Assembly: GCA_035771165.1 (NCBI GenBank)
Contig: JAWNZC010000237.1
Coordinates: forward strand, 558,001 to 622,000
Length of the DNA: 64,000 bases
From: Paragorgia papillata
Lineage: Eukaryota > Cnidaria > Anthozoa > Scleralcyonacea > Coralliidae
Direction of reading: 5' to 3'
A program made the translations under genes and the position numbers. Below, one piece after another: positions 22,813 to 34,988 of this stretch (its first letter is position 1; the number at the start of each line of letters is the position of its first letter). Below the pieces are notes generated by a model. The model ran no database searches. It was not told the DNA's origin and worked only from the letters and a program-made list of their open reading frames with translations.

Positions 22813-24000
22813 ACTAATCATTCTTACTTGAAGCCAGTGCAAAGACGTAGAATAGCAGATGGCAACATGACCGAAGGTGCTCCTGGCGGCCGCCATACGA
22901 CACATATCAGACCATAGGGCACAGCCAGTGAACTCGATGTAAGTTAAAATCTCGGATACCTGGAACGCTAACGTCCAGCCATTCGTGGGGCAAAAAGTGA
23001 GGCAAAATCCTAGGCCCCTGCGCGGTTTGCAGGTAGGTTTCAGTCTCCCACAAAATGTTTTTTACACGGCCGCCAGTCTCGAGCGAACCGCGAAGGCTCA
23101 AAAAGGTTTGAAAAATTATTTATTGAACCATTTTATCACGCTTTGCTAAACGTACATTTTAAATTTTAAATGATTGTGCTATGCTGCCGAACTAATTATG
23201 CAGTAATTGTTTATTTGTTGCTATAGCAAGGGTCATTGTCTTTACAAAACGTGCACGAAGTTTGTCAGTCAAGAAATTAGATCAAACTTTTCGTTATAAT
23301 ATAAACCATATCTTAGAATTTCGTTACACCGAAGAGGACACAAACTTAGTATAGAATATGCCGTTAGTACCGGTTTCATATGTCGTTTTGTTTAAAAAGC
23401 ATTCCGCATTCGTACCGAAAACAACAACTAGCCATGAGTAAACGTGAAAAATAAACAATCTAGTTGTCAGTTATTTCTTAAAATATCATTAGTTACAAAA
23501 GACCGTTTAACACATTCGAACAAAACATTAAAGGAGCAGATATAAGAAAACGACATTAGATGTATATTATTAAATATCAAGTATCAATACGTCTTCAAAC
23601 TCGTACAAGAATAGCTTTCTCACTCTTGTTATCACCTTCAGTTGGCTGTTTTCATCCTAGCCAGCAAAAGGACGTCTGTTTTCTCAGCCTATTTTCATCC
23701 CTAGCTTAATTTACTGCATAGTTTTTGGACTGCTATACAGTAAAGAAAACAGCACTGCACAACAATGGGAAACATTAAATGCACGTTTAGTTTGATAAAT
23801 AATTTTTTCAAACCTTTTTTCGATCCTTCGCAGTTCGCTCAAGACGGGCGGCCGTGTAAAAAACATTTTGTGGGTGACTGATTCCTACCAAGGGCCTGGA
23901 ACTTTTTGCCTCATTTTTGGTTTACGCGTTAGCGTTCCAGGTATCACATTTTAACTTTATACATCGAGTTCACTGGGCACAGCTAAGATATAGGTATTGA

Positions 24001-24235
24001 TTTTACGGAGGGAGGGAAGTCGGAGAACCCGGTGAAAAACCCTCGAAGCACAGGAGAGATCAACTACAACTCTACTCACACGAGTCTCAAATCAGGTGCT
24101 AATAAATTTTTGATTCTCAAGCTCGAGATGTTCCCATGCAGGCGGTCACTCATCCAGTATTATAACCCCGTCTAATGATACTTAACTTTAGACTGTAACA
24201 GTGAGAGGCAGTTGAATCGAGTTGTTATGACTGAC
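24001..24235 (-). mobile_element. 5S-rRNA-derived SINE, copy 4, diverged
   Basis: Minus-strand copy: the tail (ACGGAGGGAGGGAAG inverted) and head (CAGTGAGAGGCAG) are recognisable, while the 5S centre is eroded (GGCGGTCACTCATCCAGTAT). Confidence 0.7.
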
Positions 24236-24257
24236 TCCAATGGATTATTAATAGACA

Positions 24258-24705
24258 TTAAAGGGTGTTGGCAATAAAAATTAAGTTTGTTTAATTTGAA
24301 AGAACTCGTGAAATTGTAATAGAAGATCTTTTACAACTTTTTCGTCTTTCTTCGTTTGCAAGATATTTCAATTTGTTTAATATGTAAATGAGATGGGCTC
24401 TGACGTCAGGAGCAGGGTACACTATTTTTACACAAAGCAAAATCAGTTATGAAATGTTCAGTGTCACAAGGCGGTTTTATGTGCACAGTTTCAAGTGATT
24501 TCGTTGGAGAAATTTAGAGATATAACTGATTTTGCTACGTGTGAAAATACTGTACCCTGCTCTGACGTCAGAGATCATCTAATTTACATATTAAACAAAC
24601 TGGAATATCTTGAAAACGAAGAAAGATACTATTACATATCCTATTACAATTTAATGAGTTCTTTCAAATCAGACAAACTTAATTCTTGTTGCCAATGTCC
24701 TTTAA
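24258..24705. mobile_element. T2/Kolobok-like foldback element
   Basis: TTAAAGGGTGTTGGCAATAA... to ...TTGCCAATGTCCTTTAA, arms about 200 bp, with TTCGTTTGCAAGATATTTCA and TGACGTCA near the centre. Confidence 0.65.
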
Positions 24706-24850
24706 TATACATTAATAACCGAGAATGAGTTGTTCGACTATCGAATTTTCAAAAAAGCACCTAAATTATCAGCTTAGACAATTCCGGCAAGCAGCACAGA
24801 ATACATCTGCTATAAATATATATATATATAAATCGCTGGAAAGCTCATTA

Positions 24851-25012
24851 ACAATAGACCACTTTCATAATAGCGATTAATTTGAATATTCTTTTATGTG
24901 CATCTTAATAAGCCTTTCTGGACTCGTTTGTGTGTTTGTAATTCAAAAGAATCTTTGCTTCATAAAGAGGCCAGAAAGGCAAATTTAGATGCACATAAAA
25001 GTGGTCTATAGC
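24851..25012. mobile_element. GTGCATATAA-family foldback, diverged copy
   Basis: AATAGACCACTTTCATAATA ... TTTTATGTGCATCTTAATAA ... AAATTTAGATGCACATAAAA ... GTGGTCTATAG. Confidence 0.6.
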
Positions 25013-25208
25013 TGAAGCAAGAAATGCTTTTTCATTAATTTCAAATATTTTTCGTCCCCGGCCTTGACTTAAAACCCTAACCCTTTCACTATCCTGTTAT
25101 CCTGCAGAGTAAAATAATATCACATTTCACTGGGCTGCGCTCGAAACGTCAGTTTTCCGTTACCAAAAAGCTCGGCAGTTTAACACAGTTTCACTTTGCT
25201 CTATCGAA

Positions 25209-27743
25209 GGGCCTGTCCACACGAGGCGAGTTATCTCGGGGGGGGGGGGGGGGGGGGGGGGTAGGGTTATCCCTACACTCCAAGATATCTCGGTGTTAGT
25301 TTATTTGCATGTTAAAAAAGTAAACCGTTCACATGAAACCGAGATAACTCGGGGGATAGGGATAACTTGGTCTGAGCGATAGGGTAACCCTAGGACCAGA
25401 GTTAACCCTACCTCCATGTGAACGCTTTCGCCCGAGTTATCTCGGGGGGTAGGGTCAACTTTTGTACAATTACGCATGCGTACATCAACGTAGCTCGATT
25501 GTTATCCGAGATAACCCGGTGTTCCATGAAACAGGGTCCCCCGAGTTAAGGCGGATTATTTTCCAGTCCTTGCACGAAGCAGCTCGCAGGTCGCTGCGAG
25601 GACTCGCAAGCAAGCTTGCTGCGAGTATTTTAGCGCTAGTGGCAGATAGTTGGAAATTTTGAACTATTTTTTACTCGCGGCAAGTACTCGCGGTAAGTAA
25701 ACCAATCAAAACAAATTATGTCAACATTTCAAACTCGTTAAGCCTACCGGCGTTCTGCCGACCGCAGTCATCGTCGGCAAAGTTGAGAATGTGACTGCGG
25801 TGCCTGCGTCTTGTTCGCGAGTACCTTGGCGGCGTTGCGGGACTTTTAAAAATAGGGACCTTATTAAGCCTGGTTTCCATATAGCCGCAAGAGCCGGCGG
25901 CATGGCTGCGGCAAGGGGCGATGGTCCAATCATAGACAGTGTTGAATTAGCCAGCAATAAAAAGCTGTATGCGATTGGATCATTGCCTCTTGCCGCAGCC
26001 ATGCCGCCGACTCTTACGGCTATATGGAAACCAGGCTTAATTAAGCAAGCACAACGCGAACGTCACGACGACGACCCAAGTACTGTAGTATTTTTCAACC
26101 AAAACAAAGCGTTGAATATTTTACAGTCCCAAGAGTATAATCACAACACCGTCCTCGTTGCACATACAACGTCAACTGAAGCGTTTTCACGTTTTCAAGA
26201 CAACGTTGTGGCAAGGAACCACAAATTAAAGTTGTTAGTTTATTTAGGCGTTATTATATTACACGCCACGTTGTCGAAGCTATGCATGTTGCCCTTTAAA
26301 GGTCTTACAAAATACATAAAGCGTACAATTGAATATACGATGTCCTGATCCACGGTTTCTTTTACATGTAAGTTAAGCTGTTACTTCTATACCACAGATA
26401 TCGTCAGAGGAAATATAAGGCAAAACGCAAGTATAAAATTTGGGTAAGGGGAACATTTCGGCAAAGACAGGAATATGGTCAATATCATACTCTATTTCGC
26501 GAGCTTGAACTGATCGAGAATAATTTTTATAGGTAATTATTTACATTTGTGTTATCAGTATTTGGTACAATATGGGAATTTCTTATAAACTTTTACACAT
26601 ACAAATTGTGTTAGCTTTTGTTGACTGATTATGTTTTAGCTAATCAACATTTCTCCTGATACACATATTTCGATTGGCTAACACTGATCACATGATGTTA
26701 GAGAAACGGCGTACCTCGCCGGCATGTCGGCGTCAGACATAAAAAATTTGTTTCCATAAAAAATTTGTAGGTCGGCGGCACCACAGGAACGTTGAAAGTT
26801 GAACCAAATTCAACTTTTCTAGTGCCGCCGTCGATGTGACTGCGGCACCGCCGGCATACCGGCGCAATCTGTTCCCATTAAAAGTTTCTTGCCGGCGTAA
26901 GGTCGCAGGCTAAGTCGCCGGCAGGACGCCGACAAACCGGCGGCTCTTGCGGCTATATGGAAACCAGGCTTAATTAGTAATTCATGAGGAAAACTGTACA
27001 AAGGAAATCATTACCGTGTCGATGGTCAATTTGCATGGATATTGAAGGAAGAAATTACATAAATTAATCGAACGTTCACCTCGATTTTCTCTTAAAATAC
27101 CGATTTGTCTGAGATGGTATATCAAACACTCAGAAGAGTGCTTCATCAGGATATCCAAACACCTCGAAGTTTGTTAAAAAAACTCGGCTATCGCTTCTGG
27201 TGGAAATCGTGCGAGTATTCGCAGCGAACTGCGGGTTGCTTCGTGTGAGGACTGGAAATCCGCCTTAGGGCCTGCATGTTCACACGAGGCGAGTTATCTC
27301 GGGGGGTAGGGTTATCCCTATCCCCCGAGATAACTCGGTGTTAGTTTATTTCCATGTTAAAAAAGTAAACCGTTCACATGAGACCGAGATAACTCGGGGG
27401 ATAGGGATAACTCGGTCGGAGCGATAGGGTAACCCTAGCCCCCGAGTTATCCCTACCTCCATGTGAACGCTTTCACCAGAGTTATCTTGGGGGGTAGGGT
27501 CAACTTAGGCATGCGTATTTATGCTGTTGCTCGGGATAATTCGGGGTGAAGCGTTCACATGAAGCTAGGGTTATCTCGGGGGCCAGGGACAACTCGGTAG
27601 TTGCGTTTTATCATGTGAAATAGGGTCAACTTTGACCCTAGCCCCCGAGTTATCCCTACCCCCCGAGATAACCCAGTCTCGTGTGAACAGGCCCTTAATC
27701 TCTATCCCCCGAGATAACTCGGTGTAATGTGAACAGGCCCTAA
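25209..27743. mobile_element. Nested cluster of inverted-repeat elements
   Basis: Outer sequence: GGGCCTGT(C/T)CACACGAGGC ends with CCGAGATAACTCGG words (25209-25545, a full copy at about 27267-27695, and a third terminus to 27743). Between them lies an element with ends TAAGGCGGATTATTTTCC / GGAAATCCGCCTTA (25547-27268), which itself contains a foldback with ends TTAAGCCTGGTTTCCATAT (25864-26041) and a partial relative (26813-26972, GCCGGC words). The 185-codon frame at 25791 is made of these arms. A 22-base G run lies at 25239. Confidence 0.65.
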
Positions 27744-29449
27744 AACATTGTCAATACGCAGAACTCTCATCTTTTAAAATAGTAAAGACCGTCCTATAGC
27801 GGTCAAAGCGACAATTCATTAGGCATTGAAGAAAATTAAAAAACAAAACATCACCATAATTAAAAAGAGTATATATAGGCTTAATTTAAAAACGGTCTAC
27901 ACACAGTTAAATATGCAAATAGATCTAACTCAAGGAAGCATAACGGAAGTAAGCAAGAACTTCATTTGCGGGCATCAAAATTTGATCATTTTAAAAGTTT
28001 TCTAACAGTTTAGAATACCCACATTTATATATGGAACAGTAAACCAACAAATTAACGTTATCTAAATTAAAAGCTAAAACTAGATAAAGAATAGCTTTCA
28101 AATAATAAATCTTATCTTGAATGCGAGAGCATATAGCTTAAAATGATCTCCATACTCATATGGCAACGCATTGGAAATTATAAACAATTTTATTGACAAG
28201 GTTTAAGATAGAAAATTGATTAAACGGCCAAAGACCTTGGAGCGAATCAATCTATGAGTAACAATTCAGAATTTTAGAAAGGTAATTGATATACCCGATG
28301 CGAGAAAACAATTCAGTATATAGCCTTAATCTTTGTTTCATTAAAAAGAAACTCCTATTTTTAAAGTCATGCTATAGCAAGCGGCAGATGGCGTATGCAA
28401 ATATTGAAACAGCTAATAGAACCACCAGTAAATGTGAATGCTCGCCTTTTTTTGAAGACAAAGGCGACGTGACAAGTCGCGACATGTGCCAAATAATCCA
28501 GAAATGTGCCTGAACAAGCAGACATAAACAACCTGAATAATTCGTTTAGTTTTTTTAAGCTTCACTTTACTCCCACAAGAAAATCCCCAAAACCCGGTCT
28601 GTTTTAGACTTAGACTAAAAAAATTCCCCAAAACTGAAGTATTTTCGTTAATTATTTTTTCAAGACGCCTGTGTATATTACTTAAAAAGACAACCGCATG
28701 CAAATTTCTAAAAGTGACGCGAGCACTTCAAGCTGTTAATACAGAACGGGACAATATGAAATTCGGAGGACAATCTAGAAAGACAAATAAGGCAAGAAAG
28801 ACACCACACGTGATCTCCGTAAGCAAGCATTACAGATGATAATCATAAAGAAGATACGAAACACACACAGAAGGAAAGTCAGGTAAGCTTGAAACCCTGT
28901 TGGGTTTAATATATAATTGTTTTGGCTGGTCTTTCCCATCCGAATAGAGAACAGTGTCGCTTTAATTTAGGTTAGTTTTATACGGTAGTATTTGGATATA
29001 TTATATATACGGTTATCATATGACCTTATGATTCGGGGTACGTCTTAAGAAAATAAAAAATAAACCGAAATGCAATAGCGTGACTTTTTATGTTCCAAAT
29101 TGATACTTTGTCCATGTAATTCTAAACAATTTGCTGGACGACTTTTTAACGAGCATTAGTTTCGACGTTATGAACCAATCGGACAAAACCTTCGCAATTT
29201 TACATTGTCGTTAAATTATATACTTAACATTGTTGGCGTCCAACTTAAAATTATATTTTTCATAGAAGGGAGATTTGAATAAAATATATATAACAGCAGA
29301 AATGCCATGTTTTAAAATACTTCCTTCGAAGTCCAACAGTACATCTGGAGCTTCGGGATATGCATCATCTATTGATGTTTTAGGCCAACCAAAGATGTTA
29401 CGATTGGCAATGCCATGCATAGAAACGCTGAAACTCCCATGAAGTGTAC

Positions 29450-30295
29450 GAGCATTCAGCTATGTTGAGACCATGAGGCGTATATACAACAGCTATAGTT
29501 GAAACCAAGGGTTGTATGTTCGCAGTCCTTTTTGCATGATTAAAATACAAAATAAAGCGTATGTTGAGAACATGAGATGAACAAGAGCTATGTTGAAACC
29601 ATTAAGTGTACAATAATTATTATAGGTCCTTCATGAATACCAGCTATATAGCTGATGAGGCCAACCTGTTTAAATAAAGTTATCCTATCCTATGTTGAAA
29701 TCAAGGGTTATATTCAAGCAATCCTTTTTGTGTAAAATACAAAATAAAGAGACTCCAATGTAGCGTACAAGCATTCAGCTATGTTGAAACCAAGGATTAT
29801 AGGTTGTTTAAAATACAAAATAAAGGACTCCAATGTAGCGTACAAGCTTTCAGCTATGTTGAAACGATGAAGCGTACATAGGTTCACACAGTCCTTTTGG
29901 TTTAAAATACAAAATAAAGGAACTCCAATGTAGCGTACAAGCATTCAGCTATATGTTGAAACGATGAAGCATACACGAGCGATGCTGAAACCAAGAGTAT
30001 TAGATTCCTGTTTGTTTAAAATACAAAATAAAGGACTCCAATGTAGTGTACAAGCATTCAGCTATGTTGAAATGATGAAGCGTACACGAGCTATGTTGAA
30101 ACCAAGGGTTATAGGTTCACAGTCCTTTTTGTATAAAATACAAAATAAAGGACTCCAATGTAGCCTACAAGCACTCAGCTATGTTCAAACGATGAAAATG
30201 TACAATAGCTAATTGAAACCAAGGGTTATACATGTAGGTTCACAGTCCTTTTTGTGTAAAATACAAAATAAAGGGACTTGTATATGTAGCGTATA
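29450..30295. repeat. Minisatellite, units of ~75-122 bp
   Basis: Blocks with TACAAAATAAAGGACTCCAA, GTAGCGTACAAGCATTCAGC and TATGTTGAAACGATGAAGC recur at about 29541, 29737, 29812, 29905, 30019, 30136 and 30258, with unit length growing from 75 to about 122. Confidence 0.85.
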
Positions 30296-30302
30296 CAAGC
30301 TA

Positions 30303-30762
30303 AATTAAGTTTGTCTTATTTGAAAGTACTTTTGAAATGACAAAGTAACATCTTTTGCTGTTTTTCGTTTCCTTGCTTCGTTTATGAGATATTTCAGTTT
30401 GTTTTATATGTGAAACTAACCAGTGACATCACAAGGTGCATAATGACTTACTGGGAAAGGTTATATATCTTTTCTGTTATCAAACGGAATCACTTCAAAG
30501 CAATTATGTGTGCGTTTTTCCCTTACAACAACAGAAATATACATTTTCAACTGATTCCGTTTAGTAATAGCAAAGATATATAACCTTTCCCAGTAAGTCA
30601 TTATGCACGTTGTGATGTCACTGGTTAGTTTCACATATAAAACAAACTGAAATATCTCATAAACGAAGCAAGGAAACGAAAAACAGCAAAAGATGTTACT
30701 TTGTCATTTCAAAAGTACTTTCAAATAAGACAAACTTAATTTTCGTTTCATAAACACTTTAA
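30303..30762. mobile_element. T2-like foldback element, left end lost
   Basis: Right end ...ATAAACACTTTAA; left arm begins abruptly at TAAATTAAGTTTGTCTTATT next to the 29.5-30.3 kb minisatellite. Arms share TCCTTGCTTCGTTTATGAGA and TGACATCAC with the element at 411. Confidence 0.6.
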
Positions 30763-31388
30763 TACGATTGATGCATTTTTTTGGTTATAAATCCATGTCC
30801 TATATTCACCAATTTATTGGTTAGGATTAGGGTGTGTGTTGGGGTCAGGCTTTCATGAAGTACCTGGGTTATTTAGGACATGGAATTATTACCATTTTTT
30901 TGCCCTGCTGTAGAAGCTTCCATCTCGCTATTCTTTGTTCCTTTACTTCTTTCTTTCTTTTAGCTATTATTACTCTTTCTCGTGTACCGATGTCTTCCGT
31001 TGTTCTTTGACGCACGCTACCCATACGAAGATTCCAAACTGACCAAAAATATAGCTCGTCCGCCATGTTGAATAATGGTGTACGTGTTTTAGTAAGGGAT
31101 TATTAAATGGCCGTGTAAACGCACCAAGGTGCTTAAATTTTGGCCGTGTAAACAGGGCTATCGCATCACAAAATAAACTAAAACGAGGACCATTCAAACA
31201 CAAATTTAAACCCACGGCAGGGTCACCGCAACAGCGTGAAGGTCAATTACTGCGGGCCCAAAAATATAAAAGTTAAAGTCAAAAAATTATAATAAAACTT
31301 ACACAATATACAACATACAAAATAGAAATAAATACTAAAAACAGCAAGTAATGCTACGGGTAAGATTGCGAGAATTGTTACAATTTGG

Positions 31389-31700
31389 ACACGGGTGGCG
31401 TGTGCTGTTAGGGCGCTGCCTCTCACCGCTGTAGTTAAGCCCAGTTGGACGGGGTTAGTACTTGGATGGGTGACCGTCTGGGAATAGCCCCGTTCTCGAA
31501 CTTGTATTTCATGTAAGTATAGAGTTTAGTTGGTCTCTCCTGTGCTCCGAGGGTTTTTCGCAGGGTTCTGCGGTTTTCCTCCCTCCGTAAAATCAACGCG
31601 TTAGGTCTTAGCTTATGTCATGCACTTTTAACATGAGCCTCTGGCTCGGATGATTGGGCGACCACATCCTGTGTTTACGACGTTAAATAAATCATTACTC
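31389..31700 (+). mobile_element. 5S-rRNA-derived SINE, copy 2 (longest)
   Basis: Same 5S segment (GGTTAGTACTTGGATGGGTG), with a longer 3' tail than copy 1: GACGTTAAATAAATCATTAC and ACTCATT repeats. The tail after CCTCCCTCCGTAAAATCAAC probably represents the full-length end. Confidence 0.85.
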
Positions 31701-32104
31701 ATTACTCATTGGACATATAGTTTTGAAAGAACATGGATGTCAGGGTTATAAGTATTCACAAGAGCAGTAAAATAGTAACTGAGCATCAGGGATCTAAATG
31801 TGGCGTTCTATAGTGTATGGAAATTAATATTGGTAAGTTCGTTAACGAGCGTGTTCCATATTCTTGTAGTCGCTTACGTCGACATTCAGCTTTATAACTT
31901 TCTGTTCGATCACGACGTATCATTATTTTGTTGAAGGATTTTCACGATAAATATTCCTAATTTGGACAGTCCTTTTAGCTTTTGCCATCATCTTGGGCCT
32001 ATAGTCTCACACGAGCTTCGGGGTTTAAAAAATTAATATTCGTTTAGCCTTCAATAAAAAAGACTAGAGCAGGGCACACTGGTCCAATGCTCTGGGAATT
32101 CTAA

Positions 32105-32842
32105 AGCCTAGTTCTCACTTGTCGTAAGAATCGGGGACAGTCTATCCCCGATCGTCGGCGATTCTTACGACAGCCAGGTTCACACTTGTCGTGACTTGTC
32201 GTAATTCGTGCCAAAGTTTAAACTTTAAACATGCCGGCCTTAAACAGACGGATGATTTTACACGGACAACGACACTCCCTGAACCCGAAGGCAGTTTTGC
32301 ATTTTTTTAAATAACGAGAAAAGGCAGTGCGAATACTCTCATATCTTTGCTTGCAAGTATAAAGAACTTCTGTTTCATGACTGCCTTCGGTGGTATGCAA
32401 AGCAGCGATCTTCTTCCATGAATTAAATTTTAAGTTTTCATCCTTGAATAATACTCCTATTATACAGACAAGGGAATTATTTTACAATTTCCATAAACAC
32501 GGTGTCTTCACCGTTTCTGAACTTTCCTGCTAGAGATTTCAGGTAGCTTTCGCTGGACGCCATCTTGTATATTATCGAGAATCATCCGCGATTGTCCCAG
32601 ACGAGTGGTTTCAGTGTTCACACATGTCGTAACTAGTCGTAAGAATCCCCGATCGTCGGCGACCGTGTGGGATGCATTTTCCAAATAGAAATGATTCCGA
32701 TTCTTCCGCTTATGCTTCCGATCAGATCGGCGACTGTCTGGGACGTTTACTTCAACCAAGTTCACACCTGTCGTAACAATCCCAAACGATTGGGGACTGG
32801 AAAAATCCCCGATTCTTACGACAAGTGTGAACGTGGCTGTCG
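32105..32842. mobile_element. Inverted-repeat element, CACTTGTCGTAAGAATC words
   Basis: Left GTTCTCACTTGTCGTAAGAA, right TTCTTACGACAAGTGTGAAC; the interior repeats CCCCGATCGTCGGCGA. No gene recognised inside; ORFs at 32218 and 32508 read the arms. Confidence 0.6.
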
Positions 32843-32870
32843 TAAGCGGAGCCTTTCATCAGAGTAAAGT

Positions 32871-33382
32871 CAGGGCCGCTTTATCCTTTGGGCAAAAGGG
32901 GCAGCTGCCCCGGAGCCCCGCGTGAGCGGGGGCCCCAGCCCCATGAGAGAAAAGAAGTTTATTAATTGCGAAACGACTCGAGGGATATTTGAATTTTGAG
33001 TTTTTAGTATCTGTACAATGTACATACTGAATATATTGTGACGATTAAAAAGTCTATTTCGATATATGCGCTGTGCAAACCTTCCTTCCCGACACACAAG
33101 ATAGGAGATAGTAAAATTTGCTCTATTTATCTCGAGAAAAGTCTGGGAACTACACTTGGAGTCGGACTCGAAGACCGCCGGAAGTAAACTGGAAACATGG
33201 CGGCTTCAGTCACATTGAAAACTTTTAATATTTGGAGATGATGACATGTTGTTCTGCCGCCTTGGTAAAACTACCGTAGTTGTCTTGCTAGGTTTTAAAC
33301 GATTTTTAACCCATTTTCCAAAAATCAGGGGCCCCATCAAATTTCTCTGCCCCGGGCCCCATAATCTGTTAATGCGGCCCTG
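32871..33382. mobile_element. hAT-like element, CAGGGCCGC termini
   Basis: Starts CAGGGCCGCTTTATCC and ends TTAATGCGGCCCTG, flanked by AGTAAAGT / AGTAAAAT (8 bp, one mismatch). CAGGG ends plus 8-bp duplication fit hAT. It is inserted in the dispersed repeat that carries the CGTCAG-type hammerhead-like motif. Contains an ATGGCGGCTTCAGTC start that stops soon. Confidence 0.65.
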
Positions 33383-33917
33383 AGTAAAATGTGATAGGGC
33401 TCCGCCCACTGATCTCGAAATAAAACTGGATAGTGCAACCTATTGTCCACTGGTTCATAAAATGAAGCCAGCTAAACAAAAGAAATCCGTAATTACTAAG
33501 GGACCAAACATGCTGAAAAATGTCTTTATGTCTTCTTAAAACGTCTTCTGTACCAAAAAAGACTATTGAACTATATTTTCATTCAAAGATTCAGCATCTC
33601 ATTCAACAAAATGTTTATATCGGTGCCAGAATACGCTAGAAAGACCATCACTTGGTCCCTTAGTAATGGGTGACTTCCGGCTTCATTTTGTAAACAATAG
33701 ATGCTTAATCCAGTTTTATTTCGAGATCAGTGGCTCCGCCCTTGAAACGTCAGTATTTCGTTATTAAAATTAACTATTCTCGGCAGTTTACCACCTTTTC
33801 ACTTTACTCTATCTAAAACACTGCCTACGCGCAGCACTCTTTTAAGTAAAATCGCCTTTAAAAATATTTTTATTTTTAACCCTTTCGTCACTCGCATTAC
33901 TGTTGCGCATGGGACTT

Positions 33918-34758
33918 AAGCCCCGCACAGACGACCAAGTTTTTCTTGACAAGTTCCTTGGTAACTTTCCTTGCTCGTGTGTACGATGAACACGTTTTTT
34001 TCAAACAATTTCCCTTGACAAGTTACAATTGCTCGTGTGTACGGTTGGACAAGTTTTCCTTGACAGTTATGATCGCGTAATAAGCTTCGGAGATGAGTTG
34101 TCAAGTTTTCCTTGACGACTATACACCAGTGCTGTAAAAGTTACATAATTTTTGTAGCTAATTACAGTTACAGTTACATTGTTAGAAAAGTAACTAGTTA
34201 CCGATAAAAGTTACAATGAAAAGAAAGTAACTAGTTACAGTTACAAAGTTACTTCAAAAATTGTGTAACTAGTTACAAAGTTACATTCCTTTGTCCGTGT
34301 TACTAGAATCGACAAAGAAATTACTGGTTTTTAGATGCCATGCAGTACCATAATTATGTTTTATTATTATATCAAAACCATTAATATCAGTAACTATAGT
34401 CACATTTTTAAACCAAATATTGTAACTAGTTACAGTTCTTTAAAAAAGTAACTAGTTATAGTTGCTTCTTCAAGAAGTAACTAGTTATAGTTACAGTTAC
34501 TTCTTCAGAAAAAGTAACTAGTTTCGGTTACAGTTACTTAAAAATGTAACTAGTTACTGTAACTAGTTACTTGTAACGAAGTTACTCACAGCACTGCTAT
34601 ACACACGAACAAATTTCCTTGTTCAAAAGCTGGCATGACCAGCTTTTGAACAAGGCTCCTTGTCAAGGAAAAACTTGTCAATTTGTGTCGTGCACACGAA
34701 CAAATAAAACTTGTCAAGGAAAAACTTGCCAAGGAAAACTTGGTCGTCTGTGCGCGGC

Positions 34759-34761
<3 letters not shown>
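33918..34761. mobile_element. CTTGTCAAGG foldback element hosting a hAT insertion
   Basis: Ends AAGCCCCGCACAGACGACC and GGTCGTCTGTGCGCGGCTTT; interior words CTTGTCAAGGAAAACTTG and GTGTACG. The hAT at 34127 splits it. It in turn interrupts the dispersed repeat that resumes at 34762 with CTGTCTAACGCCAGACG. Confidence 0.7.
34127..34596. mobile_element. Non-autonomous hAT element made of AGTAACTAGTTAC words
   Basis: Termini CAGTGCTGTAAAAGTTAC / GTTACTCACAGCACTG and a perfect 8-bp duplication CTATACAC (34119-34126, 34597-34604). Most of its 470 bp is built from variants of the palindrome GTAACTAGTTAC. It is nested in the CTTGTCAAGG foldback element 33918-34761, about 0.4 kb upstream of the Kv gene. 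Confidence 0.85.
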
Positions 34762-34795
<34 letters not shown>

Positions 34796-34988
34796 CGGGA
34801 GACGTCTGGGAAGTTATGCAGCAAAGGGTTAATCTTAACGGTAATTTTTCAATCTTTTCTTTTTGGCAGCTTGGTTTAAAAAGGTGACAATAAAAGTTTA
34901 CCACATCTTTGAAAATATCTTTTGCTTATACAGCATCAAAGAACGAGTGACATAAAAAAGGCCTGGTAAGGAGTGTTAGCAAGTCTCG

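Larger units (their letters stand above)
22081..34913. other. Gene desert between the secreted-protein gene and the Kv gene
   Basis: No spliceable or long coding frame was recognised in 12.8 kb. Named repeats account for much of it; 22090-22650, 23100-23990, 27780-29440 and 31750-32100 are AT-rich, apparently unique DNA in which I see no feature. The pair 22905-23100 and 23815-23990 is an inverted repeat (CGGCCGCC, CATTTTGTGGG, ATCGAGTTCACTGGGCACAG). Confidence 0.6.

Noticed and set aside
25791..26348. 185-codon plus-strand ORF
   Set aside because: Built from arms of nested inverted-repeat elements; its first half is mirrored by a minus-strand ORF over the same arms.
30869..31066. 65-codon minus-strand ORF starting ATGGCGGACGAGC
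   Set aside because: Good start context and basic composition, but no splice site or family recognised and similar ATGGCGG starts occur in many elements here; left as a possible captured 5' exon.
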